NCBI RefSeq assembly: GCF_900129085.1
Contig: NZ_FQUF01000019.1
Coordinates: forward strand, 1 to 49,461
Direction of reading: 5' to 3'
DNA length: 49,461 bases
DNA from: Atopostipes suicloacalis DSM 15692
GTDB lineage: Bacteria > Bacillota > Bacilli > Lactobacillales > Carnobacteriaceae_A
Shown: positions 17,239 through 29,183 of the stretch, in pieces
Numbering within the stretch: the stretch's first letter is position 1
Layout: each line of letters starts with the position of its first letter
Notes under the pieces: model-generated
What the model was told of the DNA's origin: nothing
What the model saw: only the letters and a program-made list of their open reading frames with translations
Database searches by the model: none
Made by a program: the position numbers and the translations under genes

Positions 17239-17366
17239 TGTGTATAACTTTTTAGTTAGACACATTTTCATCCACAAGTTATCCACAGTGGAAAAGTAGC
17301 GAGCGAAACTATTTATTTCAATTATCCACAGTATTCACAGGCCCTACTACTATTACTATATTATTT
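17239..17366. other. oriC: oriC, unwinding site between dnaA and dnaN
   Basis: Perfect TTATNCACA boxes lie at 17279-17287 and 17322-17330 (plus) and 17239-17247 (minus). Near-perfect boxes lie at 17268-17276 and 17331-17339. The last pair is followed directly by a short GC cluster (AGGCCC) and then CTACTACTATTACTATATT (from 17344), which reads as successive DnaA-trio units. Very AT-rich DNA follows. This matches the order described for the B. subtilis basal unwinding system, so strand opening most likely begins here. Confidence 0.88.
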
Positions 17367-17433
17367 ATATAATAAATTTAATTAAAGGGACTTCAAAATA
17401 CGCAATTATAAAACATAAAAATACAAAAAAATA

Positions 17434-17442
17434 TGCTATACT
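17434..17442 (+). promoter_or_regulatory. Probable dnaN promoter (extended -10)
   Basis: TATACT at 17437-17442 is preceded by TGC, forming an extended -10 element about 38 bp before the dnaN start. No good -35 is seen at 17 nt, as is usual for extended -10 promoters. Confidence 0.5.
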
Positions 17443-17479
17443 ATAAAAGAGAAAAAGATTGAAAAGGGGAGCAGACAGA

Positions 17480-18634
17480 ATGAAATTTACCGTTAATCGT
17501 ATAGAGTTGCTAAAAAAATTGCGGGATGTACAACTAGCTATTTCTAACAAAACGACAATCCCAATTCTTACGGGATTAAAAATAGAAGCTAAAAATGACG
17601 GATTAAAACTTACCGGTAGTAATTCAGATATTTCTATCGAAACTAAATTATTCGTAGAAGATGAGAATGCTCAGCTCGTCATTGAAGAAACAGGCGATAT
17701 TGTCTTACAGCCTGCCCGTTTTTTTGCCGATATTATTAATCGATTATCTGATGATAGTTTTACCTTTGAAGTAAATACTCAACTACAAGCATCCATTACT
17801 TCTGCTAATTCATTTTTTACAATTAATGCATTAGATGCTTCTAGTTATCCTTATCTACCAGAGATTGATACAACGGATTCCTTTACTTTATCCGTCCGTT
17901 TATTAAAACGTGTGATTGAGCAAACCGTTATTGCCGTTTCTAAACATGAAAGCCGCCCGATTTTAACCGGAGTTAATTTTTCTATCCATGAAGGAAAACT
18001 TAAAGCCGTAGCAACAGATAGTCATCGTTTAAGTCAACGAATTATTCCTGTGAATGTTCCGGAAGATTTAACCTTTCAAATTGTTATTCCTGGAAATAGT
18101 TTGTTAGAGCTTTCAAAAATATTGACAGATGATATCGAAGAAGTGAATGTTGCACTAGCTGAAAATCAAATTTTATTCACGACCGAAGATACATATTTCT
18201 ATTCTCGTTTACTTGAAGGAAAATATCCGCAAACAGATCAGCTAATTCCAGAAGAGTCATCTACACAATTAACCTTAAATGTTCAAACCCTAAAAGGAGC
18301 CGTTGGACGTACGTCATTACTTTCTCATGCAGGAAAAAATAATGTCGTTAAATTATCGGTAACGGATGATCATATCCAACTAACCAGTAACTCTCCAGAG
18401 GTCGGATTTGTAGAAGAGGATGTTCCTTCCAAATCCATTGCAGGGGATGAAGTAGAAATTTCATTCAATCCAGATTATTTAAGAGATGCTTTAAATACTT
18501 TCGAAAGTGGCGAAGTAACCTTAAAATTGATCTCTACTTTACGTCCTTTTGTTATTGTTCCAGCTGAATCTGAGAACAATTATGATTTCGTTCAATTGAT
18601 TACACCAATCCGAACGTCAGCAGCCGCACGATAA
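17480..18634 (+). CDS. dnaN: DNA polymerase III beta sliding clamp
   Basis: This 384-residue protein forms the ring that tethers polymerase III to DNA. It starts MKFTVNRIELLKKLRDVQ and shows the three repeated clamp folds, with SKHESRPILTGV near residues 153-164 and LITPIRT at the C-terminus. The frame opens 7 codons earlier at a TTG, but the ATG at 17480 is 8 nt after GGGGAG and gives the usual N-terminus. It follows the unwinding region and is closed by a strong terminator at 18671-18702, which separates it from yaaA-recF. Confidence 0.97.
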   Translation: MKFTVNRIELLKKLRDVQLAISNKTTIPILTGLKIEAKNDGLKLTGSNSDISIETKLFVEDENAQLVIEETGDIVLQPARFFADIINRLSDDSFTFEVNTQLQASITSANSFFTINALDASSYPYLPEIDTTDSFTLSVRLLKRVIEQTVIAVSKHESRPILTGVNFSIHEGKLKAVATDSHRLSQRIIPVNVPEDLTFQIVIPGNSLLELSKILTDDIEEVNVALAENQILFTTEDTYFYSRLLEGKYPQTDQLIPEESSTQLTLNVQTLKGAVGRTSLLSHAGKNNVVKLSVTDDHIQLTSNSPEVGFVEEDVPSKSIAGDEVEISFNPDYLRDALNTFESGEVTLKLISTLRPFVIVPAESENNYDFVQLITPIRTSAAAR

Positions 18635-18670
18635 GATAATAGTTATAAAATAAAATAAGATTCTTTTAAG

Positions 18671-18702
18671 AAAAGTGGTTTTCTCAAAAAACCACTTTTT
18701 TT
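18671..18702 (+). terminator. Terminator after dnaN
   Basis: AAAAGTGGTTTT and AAAAACCACTTTT pair around a short loop and run into seven T. Confidence 0.88.
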
Positions 18703-18797
18703 AATTTTTGAGCCATATCTTTTCTAAATGCCTTTTTCGGTAAAAAGGGACAAAAAATCAATAGGAGCGATATTTAGCCTTAAATACGTGACTAAAA

Positions 18798-18826
18798 TTG
18801 AATTTTCCCTCTTTTTCAGGTATAAT
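18798..18826 (+). promoter_or_regulatory. Promoter of yaaA-recF-gyrBA
   Basis: TTGAAT (18798-18803), a 17-nt spacer and TATAAT (18821-18826), 41 bp before yaaA. No terminator is seen until after gyrA, so it probably drives all four genes. Confidence 0.78.
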
Positions 18827-18867
18827 AGATAAACAGAGTAAGCACTGAAGAATAAAGGAGCATTTCA

Positions 18868-19104
18868 ATGGATAGAACATTAATAAAAATTCATGATTCT
18901 TATATTACGCTTGGTCAATTTTTAAAGTTGGCTGATATTATATCCAGCGGAGGCATGGCGAAACCATTCTTGCAACAAATGGAAGTATTTGTGAATGACG
19001 AGCCAGAAAACCGCAGAGGAAAGAAACTATACAACCAAGATATTATTTCAATCCCAAATATCGGTGAATACCAAATAAAATCATCAAACGAGACCCTTCC
19101 ATAA
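18868..19104 (+). CDS. yaaA: S4-domain RNA-binding protein YaaA (RlbA)
   Basis: A 78-residue S4-like protein, normally found between dnaN and recF in Firmicutes. It contains ITLGQFLKLADIISSGGMAK (about 12-31) and VFVNDEPENRRGKKL (near 44-58), the usual S4 RNA-binding loop. Function is poorly known; a role in ribosome assembly has been proposed. AAAGGAG precedes the ATG, and its stop codon shares one base with the recF start, so the two are translationally coupled. Confidence 0.93.
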   Translation: MDRTLIKIHDSYITLGQFLKLADIISSGGMAKPFLQQMEVFVNDEPENRRGKKLYNQDIISIPNIGEYQIKSSNETLP

Positions 19105-20243
19105 TGTATTTAGAAGACATTGTCTTACAAAATTTTAGGAATTATGAATCCGCAGAACTATCCTTTTCACCTTCAATTAATGTATTAATTGGAAAAAATG
19201 CTCAAGGTAAAACAAATTTAATCGAGAGTATTTATTTTTTAGCAATGTCTCGAAGCCATCGAACCTCTAAAGATCGAGAACTTATTCGGTGGGAGAGTGA
19301 GTTTGCTAAAGTTAATGGAAAATTGAAAAAGAAGTCACATTCAGTTCCAATGGAGATTATTTTGTCTAAGCGAGGAAAAATTGCAAAATTGAATCACTTA
19401 GAACAAAAGAAGTTGAGTAATTATATTGGACAGCTGAATGTGATTTTATTTGCCCCGGAAGACCTGTCTTTAGTGAAAGGTTCACCATCTATTCGTCGTA
19501 AATTTATAGACATGGAATTGGGACAAATGAATAAGATCTATTTATATCATCTTGCCCAATATCAACAAATTTTAAAACAACGTAATCAATTTTTGAAACA
19601 AGCAAAACATTCCCCTAAATTTGATCAAATCTATTTAGATGTCTTAACGGAACAACTAGCTGCTGAAGGAGCGGAAGTGTTATTTTACCGCTTTAAGTTT
19701 GTGAATCAGCTGAATATATGGGCGCAGCAAGTTCAGATAGATATTTCTAATGGAAAAGAACAACTAGAGATTACCTACAAAACCCTCCCTGATATTACGG
19801 ATGAATTAAGTATTGAAGAAATTTTTAACCGATTAAAAGAGTTATATAAATCGGCGCAGCAACAAGAAATAGACCAAGGAACAACTACTCTTGGTCCACA
19901 TCGAGATGACTTAATTTTTTATGTAAATGATAAAAATGTGCAGACATATGGTTCTCAAGGGCAACAGCGAACTACAGCTTTAAGTTTAAAACTAGCAGAA
20001 ATTGAATTGATGAATGAAATTACTGGAGAGTACCCTATATTATTATTGGATGATGTCTTAAGCGAGCTGGATGATAATCGTCAAACCCACTTATTAAACT
20101 CCATTCAAAATAAAGTCCAAACCTTTATCACGACAACAAGTTTAGATGGAGTACAGATGGAGTTATTGAATCACCCACTTATTTTTTATGTAGATGAGGG
20201 AACGATAACGGATAAAGAAAACGAAGAAGAAATAAATTCATAG
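19104..20243 (+). CDS. recF: DNA replication and repair protein RecF
   Basis: This 379-residue SMC-like ATPase loads RecA at gaps in single-stranded DNA. The Walker A motif is GKNAQGKTN (about 29-37), the ABC signature is YGSQGQQRT (near 281-289), and the Walker B is [11 protein letters not shown] (near 312-322). The N-terminus [16 protein letters not shown] is standard. It overlaps yaaA by one base and is followed 34 bp later by gyrB in the same transcript. Confidence 0.97.
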   Translation: MYLEDIVLQNFRNYESAELSFSPSINVLIGKNAQGKTNLIESIYFLAMSRSHRTSKDRELIRWESEFAKVNGKLKKKSHSVPMEIILSKRGKIAKLNHLEQKKLSNYIGQLNVILFAPEDLSLVKGSPSIRRKFIDMELGQMNKIYLYHLAQYQQILKQRNQFLKQAKHSPKFDQIYLDVLTEQLAAEGAEVLFYRFKFVNQLNIWAQQVQIDISNGKEQLEITYKTLPDITDELSIEEIFNRLKELYKSAQQQEIDQGTTTLGPHRDDLIFYVNDKNVQTYGSQGQQRTTALSLKLAEIELMNEITGEYPILLLDDVLSELDDNRQTHLLNSIQNKVQTFITTTSLDGVQMELLNHPLIFYVDEGTITDKENEEEINS

Positions 20244-20277
20244 CGAGTTTAAGCGTTTGAAAGATAGGAGAGTAGAA

Positions 20278-22206
20278 ATGGAAGATAAAATGAAACATTT
20301 GCCTGATAGTTATGATGCAAGTCAGATTGAAGTACTTGAGGGATTAGAAGCCGTTAGAAAACGTCCTGGAATGTATATCGGTTCAACAGGACTAAATGGT
20401 GTTCACCATTTAGTCTGGGAAATTGTTGATAATTCAATTGATGAAGCGATGGCAGGATTTGCTGATGAAATTAATGTAGTCATTGAACCAGATAATCATG
20501 TTCGTGTAACAGATAATGGTCGGGGGATTCCAGTCGATCTTCAACACAAGACCGGACGTCCAGCTTCTGAAACTGTTTTTACCGTATTACATGCCGGAGG
20601 TAAATTTGGCGGAGGTAGTTATAAAGTTTCAGGAGGCTTGCACGGAGTTGGAGCCGCCGTCGTTAATGCTCTTTCGAGTTTCTTAGAATATAAAATCTAT
20701 CGTGACGGAAATATTTATTTTCAAAGATTTGAAAAAGGTATTCCGGTTAATGATATGAAAATTATTGGAAAAACAGAGTTAACAGGATCAGAAGTCGTCT
20801 TTAAACCGGATGAAGAAATTTTTAAAGAAAGTATTGAATTTAATTTCGACACACTCTCTAATCGTAGTCAAGAACTGGCTTACTTGAATCGAGATTTAGC
20901 GATTCATTTAACCGATGCGAGAGAAGAAGAAGCGCATAAAGTAGAGTATCAATACAGTGGTGGAATTAAAAGTTACGTAGAATATTTAAATGAAAATAAA
21001 GATGTTTTATATAATGAACCGATTTTTCTATCCGATGAGCAAGATGATATTATTGTTGAAGTCGCTTTACAACATACAACAGGTTATCATTTAAATTTAA
21101 TGAGTTTTGCGAATAATATTCATACCCATGAAGGGGGAACTCATGAGTCTGGCTTTAAATCCGCTTTAACACGTGTCATTAATGACTACGCGCGTAAAAA
21201 TGATTATTTAAAAGAAGAGGATGGCAACTTCTTAGGAGAAGATGTTCGTGAAGGATTAGCGGCCATTATAAGTATCAAGCACCCAGATCCTCAGTTTGAA
21301 GGACAGACAAAAACTAAACTAGGCAACTCAGAAGTTCGGACGATTGTTGATCGATTATTCTCAGTGAACTTTGAACGCTTTTTAATGGAAAATCCTAAAA
21401 TTGGAAAACAAATTTTAGATAAAGCAGATCTTGCTTCAAAGGCGAGAGTAGCAGCAAAACGAGCGAGAGAAGTTACACGAAAGAAAAGTGGCTTAGAAAT
21501 TAGTAATTTACCTGGAAAATTAGCAGATTGTTCGTCTAAAAATCCAGAAATTTCAGAATTATTTATTGTTGAGGGAGATTCTGCAGGCGGTTCAGCAAAG
21601 CAGGGACGCTCGCGCTTATTCCAAGCGATTTTGCCGATTCGAGGTAAAATCTTAAACGTTGAAAAAGCTTCAATTGATCGTATTTTAGCGAACGAAGAAA
21701 TACGAACGCTATTTACGGCCATGGGAACAGGCTTTGGTGAAGAATTTGATATTGAAAAAGCTCGGTACCATAAATTAATTATTATGACGGATGCGGATGT
21801 CGACGGTGCTCATATACGAACATTGTTGTTGACGTTATTTTTCCGTTATATGCGTCCAGCGATTGAGGCGGGGTATATTTATGTAGCTCAACCCCCTTTA
21901 TATCAAGTTCGACAAGGGAAAACATCGGTTTATCTTGATTCAGATGATGAATTGGAAGAGTATTTAAAGACCATTCCAAGTTCACCAAAACCTTCTATTC
22001 AACGCTATAAAGGGCTAGGAGAAATGGATGCGGATCAACTTTGGGAAACCACCATGGATCCAGATTCTAGAAGATTAACACGCGTACATGTCGATGATGC
22101 AAAAGAATCGGATCGTGTCATGACCATGTTAATGGGAGATAAAGTTCCTCCTCGTCGTAAATTTATTGAAGAAAATGCTCAGTATGTTGAAAATATTGAT
22201 ATTTAG
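20278..22206 (+). CDS. gyrB: DNA gyrase subunit B
   Basis: This 642-residue subunit supplies the ATPase of DNA gyrase. The GHKL ATPase domain has [18 protein letters not shown] and [14 protein letters not shown]. The TOPRIM domain has [13 protein letters not shown] and [13 protein letters not shown], with the QRYKGLGEM segment near the end. The frame extends to a TTG seven codons upstream, but the ATG at 20278 lies 7 nt after AGGAG and is preferred. gyrA follows after 48 bp. No unusual residue in the ATPase or TOPRIM motifs was noticed. Confidence 0.98.
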   Translation: MEDKMKHLPDSYDASQIEVLEGLEAVRKRPGMYIGSTGLNGVHHLVWEIVDNSIDEAMAGFADEINVVIEPDNHVRVTDNGRGIPVDLQHKTGRPASETVFTVLHAGGKFGGGSYKVSGGLHGVGAAVVNALSSFLEYKIYRDGNIYFQRFEKGIPVNDMKIIGKTELTGSEVVFKPDEEIFKESIEFNFDTLSNRSQELAYLNRDLAIHLTDAREEEAHKVEYQYSGGIKSYVEYLNENKDVLYNEPIFLSDEQDDIIVEVALQHTTGYHLNLMSFANNIHTHEGGTHESGFKSALTRVINDYARKNDYLKEEDGNFLGEDVREGLAAIISIKHPDPQFEGQTKTKLGNSEVRTIVDRLFSVNFERFLMENPKIGKQILDKADLASKARVAAKRAREVTRKKSGLEISNLPGKLADCSSKNPEISELFIVEGDSAGGSAKQGRSRLFQAILPIRGKILNVEKASIDRILANEEIRTLFTAMGTGFGEEFDIEKARYHKLIIMTDADVDGAHIRTLLLTLFFRYMRPAIEAGYIYVAQPPLYQVRQGKTSVYLDSDDELEEYLKTIPSSPKPSIQRYKGLGEMDADQLWETTMDPDSRRLTRVHVDDAKESDRVMTMLMGDKVPPRRKFIEENAQYVENIDI

Positions 22207-22254
22207 TCATGATTGTAAACAAAGAATGTAATGAAGTGGGAGGAGTTTTAAAAG

Positions 22255-24840
22255 TTGGCTGATAATAGAAGTGGAATTGAGGAAATACAACTTTCCCAAG
22301 AAATGCAAAAATCGTTCCTAGATTATTCAATGAGTGTTATTGTCTCACGGGCGCTTCCTGATGTTCGTGATGGGCTAAAACCTGTACACCGTCGAATTTT
22401 ACATGGAATGAATGAATTAGGAATTACTCCAGACAAATCATATAAAAAATCAGCGCGTATTGTTGGAGATGTTATGGGGAAATATCACCCACACGGAGAT
22501 TCAGCGATTTATGATTCAATGGTACGTATGGCTCAAGACTTTAGTTACCGTTATCCGTTAGTCGATGGACACGGTAACTTTGGTTCTGTAGATGGCGATT
22601 CAGCAGCAGCAATGCGTTATACGGAAGCTCGAATGAGTAAGATCGCTTTACAGTTGTTACGTGATATTAATAAAAATACCGTTGATTTTCGTGAAAACTA
22701 CGATGGTAGTGAATCAGAACCTACTGTGTTACCGGCAAAATTTCCGAACCTTCTAGTCAATGGTGCAAGTGGAATTGCAGTAGGAATGGCAACAAATATC
22801 CCGACACATAACCTAAGAGAAACTATTGAGGCTTGTCGAGTTATCCTTAGAAACCCAGAAGCAACAACAGCTGAATTGATGGAAGTTTTACCTGGGCCAG
22901 ATTTTCCAACAGGTGGTATCGTTCTTGGAAAATCAGGTATTCGAAAAGCGTATGATACCGGTCGTGGATCCATTCAAGTTCGTGCTAAAACACGTATAGA
23001 AGAAAAGAATGGACGCGAACGTATTATTGTTGATGAAATTCCTTATTTAGTCAATAAAGCAAAACTGGTTGAAAAGATTGCTGAGCTTGCTCGAGATAAA
23101 CGTATTGAAGGAATTACTGCATTAAACGATGAATCGGATCGAGATGGTATGCGGATTGCCATTGATATACGTAGAGATGCATCAGCAGCTGTTATTTTAA
23201 ATAATTTATTCAAAATGACCTCACTACAAACCTCGTTTGGTTTTAATATGCTAGCGATCGTAAACGGTGTACCTCGTACATTAAGCCTTAAAGAGATTTT
23301 AGTCTATTATTTGGACCATCAACGCGAGGTTATTCGTCGCCGTACACAATTTGATAAAGAAAAAGCTGAAGCACGTGCTCATATTTTAGAAGGATTACGT
23401 ACAGCTTTAGATCATATTGATGCCATTATTTCAATTATTCGTGGGTCAGAAACAGGAGCTATCGCAAAAGAAGCCCTAATGACTCAATACAAATTAAGTG
23501 ATCGCCAAGCCCAAGCGATACTAGATATGCGTATGGTCCGTTTAACAGGATTAGAACGTGAAAAAATTGAAGAAGAATATCAAAATCTAAAAGAATTAAT
23601 TTCTGATTTAAAAGATATTTTAGCGAATCCAGAACGTATCGATTCCATTATCGAAGAAGAAATGATTGAAATTGCGGATAAACATGGAGACGATCGCCGT
23701 ACGGAATTAATGGTAGGCGAAGCTTTAAGTATTGAAGATGAAGACTTAATTGAAGAAGAAGAAGTGGTCATTACTTTATCTCATAATGGGTATATGAAAC
23801 GAATGCCTATTACTGATTTTAAAACACAAAATCGTGGGGGACGTGGGGTTAAAGGGATGGGTACCAATGACGATGATTTTGTTGAAACCATTCTCTCCAC
23901 CTCCACACATGATATGGTTTTATTCTTTACCAATGCAGGGAAAGTCTACAAAGCAAAAGCTTACGAAATCCCAGAATATAGCCGTACTGCAAAAGGAATC
24001 CCAGCCTTAAACTTTTTAGGCATTGAAAATGATGAACGAATTCAAGCTGTTGTTAGCTTAAACGAAAAACCAGAAGAAGGGGAACAACTCTTCTTTGCTA
24101 CTAAACAAGGCACAGTGAAACGAACCGAAGCCATCGAATTCCAAAATATTCGTACAAGTGGCCTAATCGCTATCAATCTTAATGAAGGCGATGAATTAAT
24201 CTCTGTTCGCTTAACTGATGGGCAACAAAATATTATTATCGGGACAAAAGATGGCTATGCAGCTAGTTTTAGTGAACAAGATGTTCGTTCCATGGGTCGA
24301 AACGCGACGGGAGTTCGTGGAATTAACTTGCGTGAAGGCGATTATGTAGTAGGTGTTGGCATTTTAGCCGAGAATAGTTATGTATTAGCTATTTCCGAAA
24401 ATGGTTATGGTAAGGCAACTGAAGCAGTTCAATATGCGATTCGTAGACGTGGTGGTAAAGGTGTAAAAACCTTTAAAATCACTGAACGGAATGGTTCACT
24501 TGTCGGATTATCTACAATTATTGGTGATGAAGATATCTTATTAATCACTAATGAAGGAATTATTATTCGATTTGAAGCAGATAACATTTCTAAAACAGGT
24601 CGAGACACGCAAGGTGTTCGACTCATGCGTTTAGATGAAGAACAATTTATCTCCACTTTATGTGTGGTGGATCCAACAGAAACAGACGAAGAGGAAGATG
24701 ATGAGCAAAAAGATACAACATCATCTGATAAACTTCCAAGTTCTGAAGAATTATCCGAACGTCCGCAAGAGGTGGATGAATTGCTTCAACGTGCTGAAGA
24801 AGATCCAGAAGAGGATTTAAACACCCCGGAAGACGAATAA
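22255..24840 (+). CDS. gyrA: DNA gyrase subunit A
   Basis: This 861-residue subunit breaks and rejoins DNA. The catalytic Tyr is at 122 in [11 protein letters not shown]. The quinolone-determining region [17 protein letters not shown] has Ser83 and Asp87, the combination usually linked to susceptibility. The C-terminal beta-pinwheel carries the GyrA box [11 protein letters not shown] (near 525). A tail of about 55 residues from around 805 is extremely rich in Glu and Asp. The start is TTG at 22255, 9 nt after GGAGGAG. A strong terminator ends the transcript. Confidence 0.98.
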   Translation: MADNRSGIEEIQLSQEMQKSFLDYSMSVIVSRALPDVRDGLKPVHRRILHGMNELGITPDKSYKKSARIVGDVMGKYHPHGDSAIYDSMVRMAQDFSYRYPLVDGHGNFGSVDGDSAAAMRYTEARMSKIALQLLRDINKNTVDFRENYDGSESEPTVLPAKFPNLLVNGASGIAVGMATNIPTHNLRETIEACRVILRNPEATTAELMEVLPGPDFPTGGIVLGKSGIRKAYDTGRGSIQVRAKTRIEEKNGRERIIVDEIPYLVNKAKLVEKIAELARDKRIEGITALNDESDRDGMRIAIDIRRDASAAVILNNLFKMTSLQTSFGFNMLAIVNGVPRTLSLKEILVYYLDHQREVIRRRTQFDKEKAEARAHILEGLRTALDHIDAIISIIRGSETGAIAKEALMTQYKLSDRQAQAILDMRMVRLTGLEREKIEEEYQNLKELISDLKDILANPERIDSIIEEEMIEIADKHGDDRRTELMVGEALSIEDEDLIEEEEVVITLSHNGYMKRMPITDFKTQNRGGRGVKGMGTNDDDFVETILSTSTHDMVLFFTNAGKVYKAKAYEIPEYSRTAKGIPALNFLGIENDERIQAVVSLNEKPEEGEQLFFATKQGTVKRTEAIEFQNIRTSGLIAINLNEGDELISVRLTDGQQNIIIGTKDGYAASFSEQDVRSMGRNATGVRGINLREGDYVVGVGILAENSYVLAISENGYGKATEAVQYAIRRRGGKGVKTFKITERNGSLVGLSTIIGDEDILLITNEGIIIRFEADNISKTGRDTQGVRLMRLDEEQFISTLCVVDPTETDEEEDDEQKDTTSSDKLPSSEELSERPQEVDELLQRAEEDPEEDLNTPEDE

Positions 24841-24870
24841 ATATAAAATAGAATAACTATGCCATTAATA

Positions 24871-24918
24871 CCTTCTAAGCGAGAGCGTGTAAAATTAGCT
24901 CGTTTAGGAGGTGTTTTT
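24871..24918 (+). terminator. Terminator after gyrA
   Basis: CCTTCTAAGCGAG pairs with CTCGTTTAGGAGG over 13 bp (with G-T pairs) and is followed by a T-run. Confidence 0.87.
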
Positions 24919-25017
24919 TTATTTGTTTTTCCTTAAATAACACATAAGAAAATAAAGCCATAATAAAATGGTATATTCTTTCAGTTCATCCCTTGAAATA
25001 ATTGAATTTCCTTTGTT

Positions 25018-26615
<1,598 letters not shown>

Positions 26616-26624
26616 CTATTGATA

Positions 26625-26668
26625 TTCAGCCTCTATCTCACAAGAATTGGTGCGAGGTAGAGACTGAA
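26625..26668 (+). other. Intercistronic stem-loop between glpK and glpD
   Basis: TTCAG-C-CTCTATCTC pairs with GAGGTAGAG-A-CTGAA to form a stem of about 14 bp with one internal mismatch. It has no T-run, so it is more likely an mRNA processing or stabilising element than a terminator. Confidence 0.55.
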
Positions 26669-26707
26669 TTAATAAAAGTATTTTTAACTAGAAGGAGGGA
26701 TGAGCGT

Positions 26708-28375
26708 ATGGAATTTTCCTCAAAAACTAGAACGGAAGTCATTAAAAAATTAGCTTCTGAGCAATTAGATTTATTAATTATTGGTGGAGGAATTACAGGT
26801 GCCGGTCTAGCCCTTCAAGCAGGAGCCAAAGAAATGAATGCTGGTTTGATCGAGATGCAAGACTTTGCTGCAGGAACCTCTAGCCGTTCAACAAAATTAG
26901 TTCATGGGGGCTTACGTTATCTAAAACAGTTTGAAGTAGAATTGGTTGCTGAAATTGTGAAAGAACGAAAAGTGATCAGTAATAATGCTCCTCATATTGT
27001 TCAACCAGAAAAAATGTTATTACCCGTCTACGAAGAAGAAGGTGCCTCTTTTACAGCTTTTTCTGCAGACATTGCTTTAGATTTATATGATCGTTTAGCT
27101 GAAGTAGAGGATAATTGGTCGTATCATTTTATTTCAAGAGACGAAGTGTTAAAAGAAGCGCCAGGAATTAAGGAAGAAGGATTAATCAACGGAGGACTAT
27201 ATTTAGATTATATTAATGATGATGCACGTTTAACCATAGAAACCATTAAAAAAGCGCATGAATTAGGGGTTTTACTGGCTAATTATGTAAAAGCCATTGA
27301 CTTTATTTATGATCAAAATGACCATATTATAGGAGTATTAGCTGAAGACATTTTAACCCAAGAAACATTTAATGTTTATGCAAAAGTAGTGGTGAATGCT
27401 ACAGGTCCTTGGTCAGATAAGCTTCGTAATCTGCAAAATATTTTAGAAGACGAACGGATGTACCCAACAAAAGGGGTTCATCTAGTGGTCGCTGAAGAAA
27501 AATTACCTGTCAAGCGAACGATTTATACGGATACAGGATTAGCGGATGAGCGGATGATTTTTATTATACCTAGAGGAAACAAAACATATTTTGGAACAAC
27601 AGATACACCATATGAAGGAGAGCTTTTAGATCCTCCTATTACACAAGAAGATATGGCTTATTTGCTTGAAGCTGTAAACCATCGTTTTCCAAAAGCCCAT
27701 TTGACAATCGAAGATATTGAAACTGGTTGGTCTGGCTTACGCCCTCTTATTTTAGAAGAAGGGGCAACCGACTCTTCCAGTATCTCAAGAAAACATGATG
27801 TTTTTGTCTCAGAAACAGGATTAGTTACGATAGCTGGAGGAAAACTTACTGATTATCGGTTAATGGCAGAAGATACATTTATGACGATTGAAGATGAGTT
27901 AAAAATGAAAACAGGAAAGTCTTATCCAGAGGGGAAAACAGAAAATATCTCCTTATCTGGTGGAAATCTGCCTCAGAATACGACGTTGAAAGAATATATT
28001 CAAAAAAATATCCCTAAAGGAACTGAAATTGGCCTTACAGAAACAGAATCTAAGTATTTAATTCATTGGTATGGGACAAATACAGAAATTGTATTCTCTC
28101 TAATAGATGAATTGGAAAGAAAAGATTTACCTTTGAGTTTAGAATTAACTTTACGCTACGCCTTAGAATATGAAAGTGTATTATCTCCTGTAGATTTCTT
28201 TTTAAGACGTACAGATCTTTTATTATTTTCATCCGAAACGGTCAATCAATGGAAAGACGTTGTTATTGATTATATGGCTCGTTATTTAAAATGGTCAGAT
28301 CGAGAAAAAGAGAACTATCTAAAACAGTTGGAAGAAGAAATCTCACATATACAACTAAAACATTTAAGAGAATAA
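26708..28375 (+). CDS. glpD: Glycerol-3-phosphate dehydrogenase/oxidase, FAD-dependent
   Basis: This 555-residue FAD enzyme oxidises glycerol-3-phosphate to dihydroxyacetone phosphate at the membrane. The FAD motif LLIIGGGITGAGLALQAGAK is at 18-37, GTSSRSTKLVHGGLRYL at 56-72, and the C-terminal GGKLTDYRLMAE near 377-388. The N-terminal part resembles GlpO of lactic acid bacteria. The roughly 50-residue insertion found in enterococcal GlpO, just before the GGKxTDYR motif, is absent here, making the length that of Bacillus GlpD. Whether electrons go to oxygen (peroxide-forming) or to the quinone pool is therefore open. GAAGGAGG precedes the ATG. Confidence 0.92.
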   Translation: MEFSSKTRTEVIKKLASEQLDLLIIGGGITGAGLALQAGAKEMNAGLIEMQDFAAGTSSRSTKLVHGGLRYLKQFEVELVAEIVKERKVISNNAPHIVQPEKMLLPVYEEEGASFTAFSADIALDLYDRLAEVEDNWSYHFISRDEVLKEAPGIKEEGLINGGLYLDYINDDARLTIETIKKAHELGVLLANYVKAIDFIYDQNDHIIGVLAEDILTQETFNVYAKVVVNATGPWSDKLRNLQNILEDERMYPTKGVHLVVAEEKLPVKRTIYTDTGLADERMIFIIPRGNKTYFGTTDTPYEGELLDPPITQEDMAYLLEAVNHRFPKAHLTIEDIETGWSGLRPLILEEGATDSSSISRKHDVFVSETGLVTIAGGKLTDYRLMAEDTFMTIEDELKMKTGKSYPEGKTENISLSGGNLPQNTTLKEYIQKNIPKGTEIGLTETESKYLIHWYGTNTEIVFSLIDELERKDLPLSLELTLRYALEYESVLSPVDFFLRRTDLLLFSSETVNQWKDVVIDYMARYLKWSDREKENYLKQLEEEISHIQLKHLRE

Positions 28376-28398
28376 AAGAATATAAGGGGTTGTTATTT

Positions 28399-29118
28399 AT
28401 GGATACGACAATGGCTCAACAGATACTTGGAGAATTTATTGGAACGCTTGTATTGATTTTATTAGGTGACGGTGTAGTTGCGGCAGATGTATTGAAGAAG
28501 ACAAAGTCAGAAAACTCAGGTTGGGTACTTATTACTTTTGGTTGGGGGCTTGCCGTAACGATTGGTGTTTTTGTATCTGGTTATCTTTCTCCAGCACACC
28601 TTAATCCGGCAGTAACCTTAGGAATGGCAATGGCTGGCGACCTTCCATGGGGAAGTGTTTTACCTTATTTCCTTGCTCAAATGGCAGGAGCAATCGTAGG
28701 AGCTACTTTAGTATGGATTCATTACAAACCCCATTTTGATGAGACAGAAGATCAAATGACAAAATTAGCCGTATTTTCTACAGCCCCAGCAATTCGTGAT
28801 ACGATGTCGAATTTAATTGGAGAAATTATAGGAACATTTGTTCTTGTCTTTGGTATTTTAGCTTTTGGACGTAGTTCCTTTACAGATGGTTTAAATCCTA
28901 TTGTAGTAGGGTTACTAATTGTTTCAATCGGGATGTCTCTTGGAGGAACAACAGGATATGCGATTAACCCTGCACGAGACCTTGGTCCACGTATTGCTCA
29001 CCAAATATTACCTATATCAGGTAAAGGGGATTCAGATTGGGGCTATGCTTGGATTCCTGTTGTTGGCCCGTTGCTTGGTGGAGCAATCGCTGCTTTATTA
29101 TTTGGACTCATTCCTTAA
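28399..29118 (+). CDS. glpF: Glycerol uptake facilitator (aquaglyceroporin)
   Basis: This 239-residue MIP-family channel admits glycerol by facilitated diffusion. Both pore motifs are present: HLNPAVTLGMAMAG near residues 66-79 and YAINPARDLGPR near 189-200. Six membrane helices are evident. The open frame extends further upstream inside glpD, but the ATG at 28399 is preceded by AAGGGG and fits the family start (MAQQILGEFIGTL). It is last in the glp operon and ends at a terminator shared with dhaM. Confidence 0.95.
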   Translation: MDTTMAQQILGEFIGTLVLILLGDGVVAADVLKKTKSENSGWVLITFGWGLAVTIGVFVSGYLSPAHLNPAVTLGMAMAGDLPWGSVLPYFLAQMAGAIVGATLVWIHYKPHFDETEDQMTKLAVFSTAPAIRDTMSNLIGEIIGTFVLVFGILAFGRSSFTDGLNPIVVGLLIVSIGMSLGGTTGYAINPARDLGPRIAHQILPISGKGDSDWGYAWIPVVGPLLGGAIAALLFGLIP

Positions 29119-29136
29119 AAAAAACAGAAAGTAAAA

Positions 29137-29163
29137 AAAGAACCTCGATCGAGGTTCTTTTTC
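29137..29163. terminator. Bidirectional terminator between glpF and dhaM
   Basis: AAAGAACCTCGA and TCGAGGTTCTTT form a perfect palindrome with T-runs on both strands, between two convergent operons. Confidence 0.9.
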
Positions 29164-29183
29164 ATTTATAAGAGTTATTTTAC

